DNA of 17,776 nt from Acidimicrobiia bacterium (GTDB lineage Bacteria; Actinomycetota; Acidimicrobiia; Spongiisociales; ZC4RG35). The position numbers and the translations under genes are program-made. The stretch covers positions 1 through 17,776 of the forward strand of contig JAOUGY010000045.1 in NCBI GenBank assembly GCA_029865445.1. The letters run 5' to 3'. Below the pieces are notes generated by a model. The model ran no database searches, was not told the origin of the DNA, and saw only the letters and a program-made list of their open reading frames with translations. The first letter of the stretch is position 1, and each line of letters begins with the position of its first letter. Below, one piece after another: positions 14,183-17,776 of this stretch.

Positions 14183-15276
14183 GGCAACTGTGGTCTTCCG
14201 AAGTGGCCGTAGGCCGCGGTCTGACGGTAGATCGGCTTGCGGAGGCCAAGTCGGGCGATGATGGACCTCGGCCGGAAGTCGAAGACCTCGGACACCGTCC
14301 TCTCCAAACGGTCCGGGTCGACGTTGGCGGTCCCAAAGGTATCCACCAGGATGGAGAAGGGTTCGGCCCGGCCTATGGCGTAGGCCAGCTGCACCTCACA
14401 CCGGGATGCCAGCCCGGCGGCAACCACGTTCTTGGCGGCGTGGCGAGCGGCATAGGCGGCGGAACGGTCGACCTTGGTCGGGTCCTTGCCGGAGAAGGCT
14501 CCCCCACCGTGGCGGGCATAACCGCCATAGGTGTCCACGATGATCTTCCTGCCGGTCAGACCCGTGTCTGCGTGGGGCCCGCCGATCTCGAACCGGCCGG
14601 TCGGGTTGAGATAGAACGTAGCGGATGGGTCGTACATCTCACCGGGGATGACCGATTTGATGACCTCTTGTTCGAGATCCTGGCGCATGGTGGTGTCGAT
14701 GTCCACCCCTGGCGCATGGTGGGTGGAGATGAGGATGCTCGTGACGGCCTCGGGCTGGTCACCGCTGTATCGAACGGTGACCTGGGTCTTCCCGTCCGGG
14801 CGGAGGTACGGGAGGGTCCCGTCTTTGCGAACAGTGGCGAGCCGCTCGGCGAGTCTGTGGGCGAGCTGGATCGGGACGGGCATCAGCTCCTCGGTCTCCG
14901 TGCACGCGTAGCCGAACATGATCCCCTGGTCGCCGGCGCCGTCCTGGTCGACACCCATGGCGATGTCGGCGCTCTGCTCGTGTACGAGATTGCGCACTTC
15001 GAGCGTGTTGGCGTCGAATTCGGGATCGAAGTCGACGTAGCCGATCTCGGAGATCACAGACCGGGCGATGCCATCGATGTCGAGGGCGTGTGCCGAGGTT
15101 ATCTCGCCTGCGACGATGGCGGTGCGCGACGTGACAAGCGTCTCGCAGGCAACCCTCGACAACTCGTCCCCGCTGAGTGCGGCGTCGAGCACGCCATCCG
15201 AAATCGCGTCACAAACCTTGTCGGGGTGCCCTTCGGTCACGGACTCGGAGCTGAAGAACCAGCGGCGGTGCGACAT
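14134..15276 (-). CDS. metK: S-adenosylmethionine synthetase
   Basis: MetK makes S-adenosylmethionine from methionine and ATP. The 380-residue chain carries SSESVTEGHPDKVCDAISD (9-27, catalytic H17), the ATP-binding GDQGIMFGYA (115-124), and the phosphate loop GGGAFSGKDPTKVDRSAAY (257-275). All three domains are present and the C-terminus ends normally at ASVFD. ATG at 15276 lies 10 bases after the coaBC stop, with GAGG as a distant Shine-Dalgarno sequence. No SAM riboswitch could fit in that gap. Its 3' end overlaps the predicted start of priA. The SAM produced would supply methyl donors, including for the SpoU-family enzyme in this window. Confidence 0.98.
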   Translation of the reverse strand: MSHRRWFFSSESVTEGHPDKVCDAISDGVLDAALSGDELSRVACETLVTSRTAIVAGEITSAHALDIDGIARSVISEIGYVDFDPEFDANTLEVRNLVHEQSADIAMGVDQDGAGDQGIMFGYACTETEELMPVPIQLAHRLAERLATVRKDGTLPYLRPDGKTQVTVRYSGDQPEAVTSILISTHHAPGVDIDTTMRQDLEQEVIKSVIPGEMYDPSATFYLNPTGRFEIGGPHADTGLTGRKIIVDTYGGYARHGGGAFSGKDPTKVDRSAAYAARHAAKNVVAAGLASRCEVQLAYAIGRAEPFSILVDTFGTANVDPDRLERTVSEVFDFRPRSIIARLGLRKPIYRQTAAYGHFGRPQLPWERTDQAALLASVFD

Positions 15277-15286
15277 GGCCCAGACG

Positions 15287-16483
15287 TTACCTCGTCCGAC
15301 CGAGCTCGCGTTCGATCAGATCGAGGATACGGGCCGCCACCACCGATTTCTGGGCCAGCTCCCACGGCTCGGTCCGCCCGTCCGGCCAACAGATCGTCAC
15401 CCGGTTGGTGTCCACGGCAAAACCGGCGTCTGGCTGGGACACGTCGTTCGCGACCAGCACATCGACGCCTTTGCGCCGGGCCTTCTCGACAGCCCGCTCC
15501 AGACTCCCCGTCTCGGCGGCGAACCCGACGAGAAACGGCCGCCGAACGCGGTCTGCCACCGTCTTGAGGATGTCAGGAGTGGGTTCGAGCACGATCTCGG
15601 GAGGTCCGTCGGCCCGACTCAGTTTGGCGTCGTGGTTGGTGCTCGGGCGGAAGTCGGCGACGGCTGCGGCCATGATCGCCACATCGGGGTCTACCGAGGC
15701 CACGGCGTCGGCCATCTCCTGAGCCGACTCCACCTGGACTCGTCGAACGGCGCCGGGCGAAGGCAGGTGGGAACTCGTGACGAGCGTCACCGCCGCTCCC
15801 CGGCGAGCGGCCTCTTCGGCGATGGCGTGGCCCATCTTCCCCGACGACCGATTCCCGATGTACCGGACCGGGTCGATGGCTTCTCGGGTGCCGCCGGCGG
15901 TGATGAGGATCGATGTGCCGCCCAGGCCGCCCGCCAGCATCGCCACGACCGCTTCGAGGACCGTCTCCGGTTCCGACATGCGTCCAGGACCTTCGTCTCC
16001 CCCGGCGAGAGCCCCCGATTCGGGCCCGATGATCGTGACTCCGTCGCCCGTGAGTGTTGCGATCGCCCGTTGCGTGGCGGGATGCTCCCACATCTCGGTG
16101 TGCATCGCCGGAGCGACCGCGAGCGGGGCGCGAGTCGCGAGGACCGTCGCGCTCAGAGCATCCTCGCTGAGACCGACCGCTATCCGGGAGATCGTGGCGG
16201 TGGTGGCAGGCGCGACGACCACCACCTCTGCCCACCGACCGAGATCGGTGTGAGGGCTCACCGACCCTTCGTGGCCGACCAGGCTCGTGACCACGGGGTG
16301 ACCGGTGAGTGCGGCGAGGGTGGCAGGTCCGAGAAAGTCGGTGGCCGCGCGAGTCATGACGGCGCGCACCTCTGCGCCTTCGGACAACAACAGCCGAGCC
16401 AGGACCGCAGATTTGTAGGCGGCGACCCCACCGGACACTCCCAGGACCACTCGCCTGCCGGCGAGCCGCCCATCGGAGGTCAC
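15287..16483 (-). CDS. coaBC: Bifunctional phosphopantothenoylcysteine decarboxylase / phosphopantothenate--cysteine ligase
   Basis: CoaBC carries out two successive steps of coenzyme A synthesis. The N-terminal FMN-dependent CoaC domain (about 5-185) has LGVSGGVAAYKSAVLARLL, catalytic-position H78 in SPHTDLGRWAE, VVAPATTATISRIAVG and PAMHTEMWEHPAT (125-137). The C-terminal CoaB domain has LITAGGTREAIDPVRYIGN (193-211), RSSGKMG, MAAAVADFRP, FLVGFAAETG and VANDVSQPDAGF. In E. coli CoaC the PAM motif is followed by a catalytic Asn and the lid carries a Cys; here they are H128 and G161/G162. I recall the same PAMH form in other actinobacteria, so it is probably active. The GTG start overlaps the rpoZ stop as GTGA. 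Confidence 0.96.
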   Translation of the reverse strand: MTSDGRLAGRRVVLGVSGGVAAYKSAVLARLLLSEGAEVRAVMTRAATDFLGPATLAALTGHPVVTSLVGHEGSVSPHTDLGRWAEVVVVAPATTATISRIAVGLSEDALSATVLATRAPLAVAPAMHTEMWEHPATQRAIATLTGDGVTIIGPESGALAGGDEGPGRMSEPETVLEAVVAMLAGGLGGTSILITAGGTREAIDPVRYIGNRSSGKMGHAIAEEAARRGAAVTLVTSSHLPSPGAVRRVQVESAQEMADAVASVDPDVAIMAAAVADFRPSTNHDAKLSRADGPPEIVLEPTPDILKTVADRVRRPFLVGFAAETGSLERAVEKARRKGVDVLVANDVSQPDAGFAVDTNRVTICWPDGRTEPWELAQKSVVAARILDLIERELGRTR

Positions 16484-16701
16484 GCTTCCTCGCGCTCCAC
16501 GGCCACTTTGCCTTCGGCGATCTCCTCCATGGCGATCGTCAGCGGCTTGCGGCTCAGAGAATGCACCTGGGGCGGAACGAATCTTCCGTAGCCCCCACCG
16601 AGTTGGTGGTAGTAGGCGTTGATGTCCCGGGCCCGGCGTGCCGCCACCACCACGGTGGCGAAGCGGTTGCCGATCTCATCGACGACGTCTTCGAGTTTCA
16701 T
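16480..16701 (-). CDS. rpoZ: DNA-directed RNA polymerase omega subunit
   Basis: Omega is a small subunit that helps assemble and stabilise RNA polymerase. The 73-residue product has the conserved segment NRFATVVVAARRARDINAYYHQL (residues 12-34) and the second block RKPLTIAMEEIAEGKVAVE. It is shorter than the roughly 90 residues of E. coli omega and about 110 of mycobacteria, lacking N-terminal and C-terminal extensions. AAGGA lies 7 bases before the ATG. The order gmk-rpoZ-coaBC is widespread in bacteria. A 61-base gap with no recognised element separates it from gmk. Confidence 0.95.
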   Translation of the reverse strand: MKLEDVVDEIGNRFATVVVAARRARDINAYYHQLGGGYGRFVPPQVHSLSRKPLTIAMEEIAEGKVAVEREEA

Positions 16702-16762
16702 GCGCGAATCCTTGGACAGGGGGATGAACCGCGAGGTTACCAGCGATTCTTCGGCTCACCAG

Positions 16763-17365
16763 TCAGGTCGAGCGTTGCGGGCGACGCCGCCGAACATCGA
16801 GGATGTCGAGAACCTGGGCGAGAGTCGCGTCGAGATCTTCGTTGACGACCACGTAGTCGAAGAGTGCGTCGGCGATCGCCAGCTCGTGGCGGGCGATTTC
16901 GAGGCGACGTTCGATCGCCTCGTCGGTGGTGTCTCCCCGCTCCCGGAGCCTGCGGGCCAGCTCCGTGAGAGAGGGAGCCCGAACGAAGATCATCAGAGCT
17001 TCGGGGTAGACCTCGCGGACGAGCGCCGCCCCCTGAACCTCTATTTCGAGGAGCATGTCCTCGCCCCCTTCGAGCACATCCAGCACCGGACCGAGCGGCG
17101 TCCCGTACAGGCTGGTTCCGTATTCCGCCCATTCGAGCAGCTCCGAGTGGTCCACCATGGCTCGGAACTCTTCAACGGTCACGAAGTGGTAGTGAACGCC
17201 GTCCACTTCGCCGGGACGCGGGGCACGGGTCGTCACCGACACGGAGAAACGAAACGGTCGGTGGGCGAGCAACCGGCGCACGATGGTGGATTTGCCGGCG
17301 CCCGAAGGTCCGGCGATCACCACCAGCCGGCCGCGTTCAGGAAAAGGCTTCGAGGAGCGCTGCAC
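16763..17365 (-). CDS. gmk: Guanylate kinase
   Basis: Gmk phosphorylates GMP to GDP. The protein has the P-loop GPSGAGKST (residues 19-27 with this start), the GMP-binding FSVSVTTRAPRPGEVDGVHYHFV region, LLEWAEYGTSLYGTP, and the LEIEVQGA core motif, ending with the RRLEIARHEL and DYVVVNEDLDATLAQV segments. The start is ambiguous: GTG at 17365 (200 residues, 29-base overlap with mihF) is preferred for its more common codon and a GGCGG eight bases upstream; TTG at 17380 would add five residues. Both overlap the 3' end of mihF, so translation is probably coupled. Confidence 0.95.
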   Translation of the reverse strand: MQRSSKPFPERGRLVVIAGPSGAGKSTIVRRLLAHRPFRFSVSVTTRAPRPGEVDGVHYHFVTVEEFRAMVDHSELLEWAEYGTSLYGTPLGPVLDVLEGGEDMLLEIEVQGAALVREVYPEALMIFVRAPSLTELARRLRERGDTTDEAIERRLEIARHELAIADALFDYVVVNEDLDATLAQVLDILDVRRRRPQRST

Positions 17366-17648
17366 GCTGTTTGCCGCCAAGGCCGCGAATGCGCCGGTTG
17401 TCGGCGATCCCGAGGGCTTCCATCATTCTCTTCGCCTTGACCTTGCCGTTCCCCGGCATCGATGCCAGCACGGATTCGACCTTCAACCCGCCGATCAGAT
17501 CGTCCAACTCGGCACGCTCCAGCAGCTCGGCGAAAGTCAGCGAGCCGGTCTTGAGCAGCTCTTTCACCTCGGCGCGAGACCGCCGGGCTTCTGCTGCCCT
17601 CGCCAGTGCCCGCTCGCGTTGTTCATCGGAAAGCCGAGGTGGCTGCAT
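17337..17648 (-). CDS. mihF: Actinobacterial integration host factor mIHF
   Basis: mIHF is a nucleoid-associated DNA-binding protein specific to Actinomycetota and unrelated to the E. coli IHF heterodimer. The 103-residue product starts MQPPRLSDEQRERALARAAE, has a long N-terminal helix rich in Ala, Arg and Glu, then the helix-two-turn-helix DNA-binding part: KVESVLASMPGNGKVKAKRM followed by IRGLGGKQRAALLEAF. The frame is open upstream to 17747, but ATG at 17648 has a GGGAGA Shine-Dalgarno sequence and yields the usual N-terminus and length. It lies between pyrF and gmk, the standard actinobacterial position. Confidence 0.95.
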   Translation of the reverse strand: MQPPRLSDEQRERALARAAEARRSRAEVKELLKTGSLTFAELLERAELDDLIGGLKVESVLASMPGNGKVKAKRMMEALGIADNRRIRGLGGKQRAALLEAFS

Positions 17649-17677
17649 GCGATCTCTCCCGCGTCGCCTGACAAGTG

Positions 17678-17706
17678 ACTCTACCGGCGGTTCAATCCGG
17701 TTTCCA
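17678..17706 (-). promoter_or_regulatory. Possible promoter for the mihF-gmk-rpoZ run
   Basis: The minus strand shows TGGAAA (17706-17701) and TAGAGT (17683-17678) separated by 17 bases. Each matches the sigma-70-type consensus at four of six positions. It overlaps the end of pyrF and would place the start about 20-25 bases before the mihF ATG. In GC-rich DNA such matches often arise by chance. Confidence 0.25.
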
Positions 17707-17776
17707 CGACTCCTCGAGCTCGGCGACGATCCTTCGGGCTGCTGCAACCGGGTTGGATGCGGTGGTTATCGGCCGT
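17692..17776 (-). CDS. pyrF: Orotidine 5'-phosphate decarboxylase, 3' end only
   Basis: The last 27 codons of a gene enter from the right edge and end at TGA. They read RPITTASNPVAAARRIVAEL and then EESWKPD. The RPIT-A-(D/N)P-AAA pattern is the C-terminal phosphate-binding end of orotidine 5'-phosphate decarboxylase, which makes UMP. Position next to mihF agrees with the actinobacterial order pyrF-mihF-gmk. Only a short piece is visible, so a related barrel enzyme cannot be fully excluded. Confidence 0.75.
   Translation of the reverse strand, partial: RPITTASNPVAAARRIVAELEESWKPD

Noticed and set aside
13867..15567. Long plus-strand open frame (566 codons) opposite priA, metK and coaBC
   Set aside because: Antisense shadow of conserved genes; composition is non-protein-like and no domain is recognisable.
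17649..17747. N-terminal extension of mihF to 17747
   Set aside because: It overlaps the pyrF end and lacks mIHF similarity; ATG 17648 has a good Shine-Dalgarno sequence.
1..17776. CRISPR arrays, tRNA or rRNA genes, insertion sequences, toxin-antitoxin or defence genes
   Set aside because: No spaced repeats, tRNA-like cloverleaf, transposase motifs or terminal inverted repeats were seen; coding density by housekeeping genes leaves almost no room.

Overview
The window is a 17.8 kb, high-GC, single-strand block of housekeeping genes. Every gene I can support lies on the minus strand, so transcription runs from position 17776 toward 1. The organism looks like a member of the Actinomycetota. Reasons: an actinobacterial-type integration host factor (mIHF) next to gmk; a PriA that keeps its zinc cysteines but has lost the helicase motifs; a PAMH-type CoaBC; and a gene order that, from memory, resembles two separate blocks of the Mycobacterium tuberculosis chromosome (pyrF to ribH, and infC to argF). 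Sequence divergence from mycobacteria suggests a deep-branching class such as Acidimicrobiia. That is an inference and I cannot place it further.

Region 1 (17776 to 12392, nucleotide, DNA and cofactor genes): 3' end of pyrF, mihF, gmk, rpoZ, coaBC, metK and priA. Region 2 (12340 to 10233): def and fmt, which act at the two ends of formyl-methionine metabolism, then rpe. Region 3 (10240 to 5983): a response regulator with a GGDEF-like domain, wedged between rpe and a complete riboflavin set, ribD, ribE, ribBA and ribH. Ribulose 5-phosphate, interconverted by Rpe, is a substrate of RibBA, so rpe fits the riboflavin group metabolically. Region 4 (5982 to 5746): the only long non-coding gap, a hairpin-rich leader ending in a terminator-like stem just before infC. 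Region 5 (5745 to 1): infC, rpmI, rplT, a SpoU-family RNA methyltransferase, pheS, pheT and the 5' part of an ornithine-carbamoyltransferase-like gene running off the left edge.

Spacing is very tight: most neighbours overlap by 4 to 8 bases or are separated by fewer than 20, so translational coupling is likely. No mobile element, CRISPR array, tRNA, rRNA or phage gene was seen. There is no room for a local FMN riboswitch before the rib genes or a SAM riboswitch before metK.

The most interesting points are these. infC almost certainly starts at an AUC codon, fixed by a perfect Shine-Dalgarno sequence. Its leader is strongly structured and looks like an attenuator. A diguanylate-cyclase-like regulator with a GGDDF site is embedded in the rpe-rib run. 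The carbamoyltransferase next to pheT has an altered phosphate-binding motif and none of the usual arginine genes before it. I see no clear candidate for a wholly new multi-gene system.
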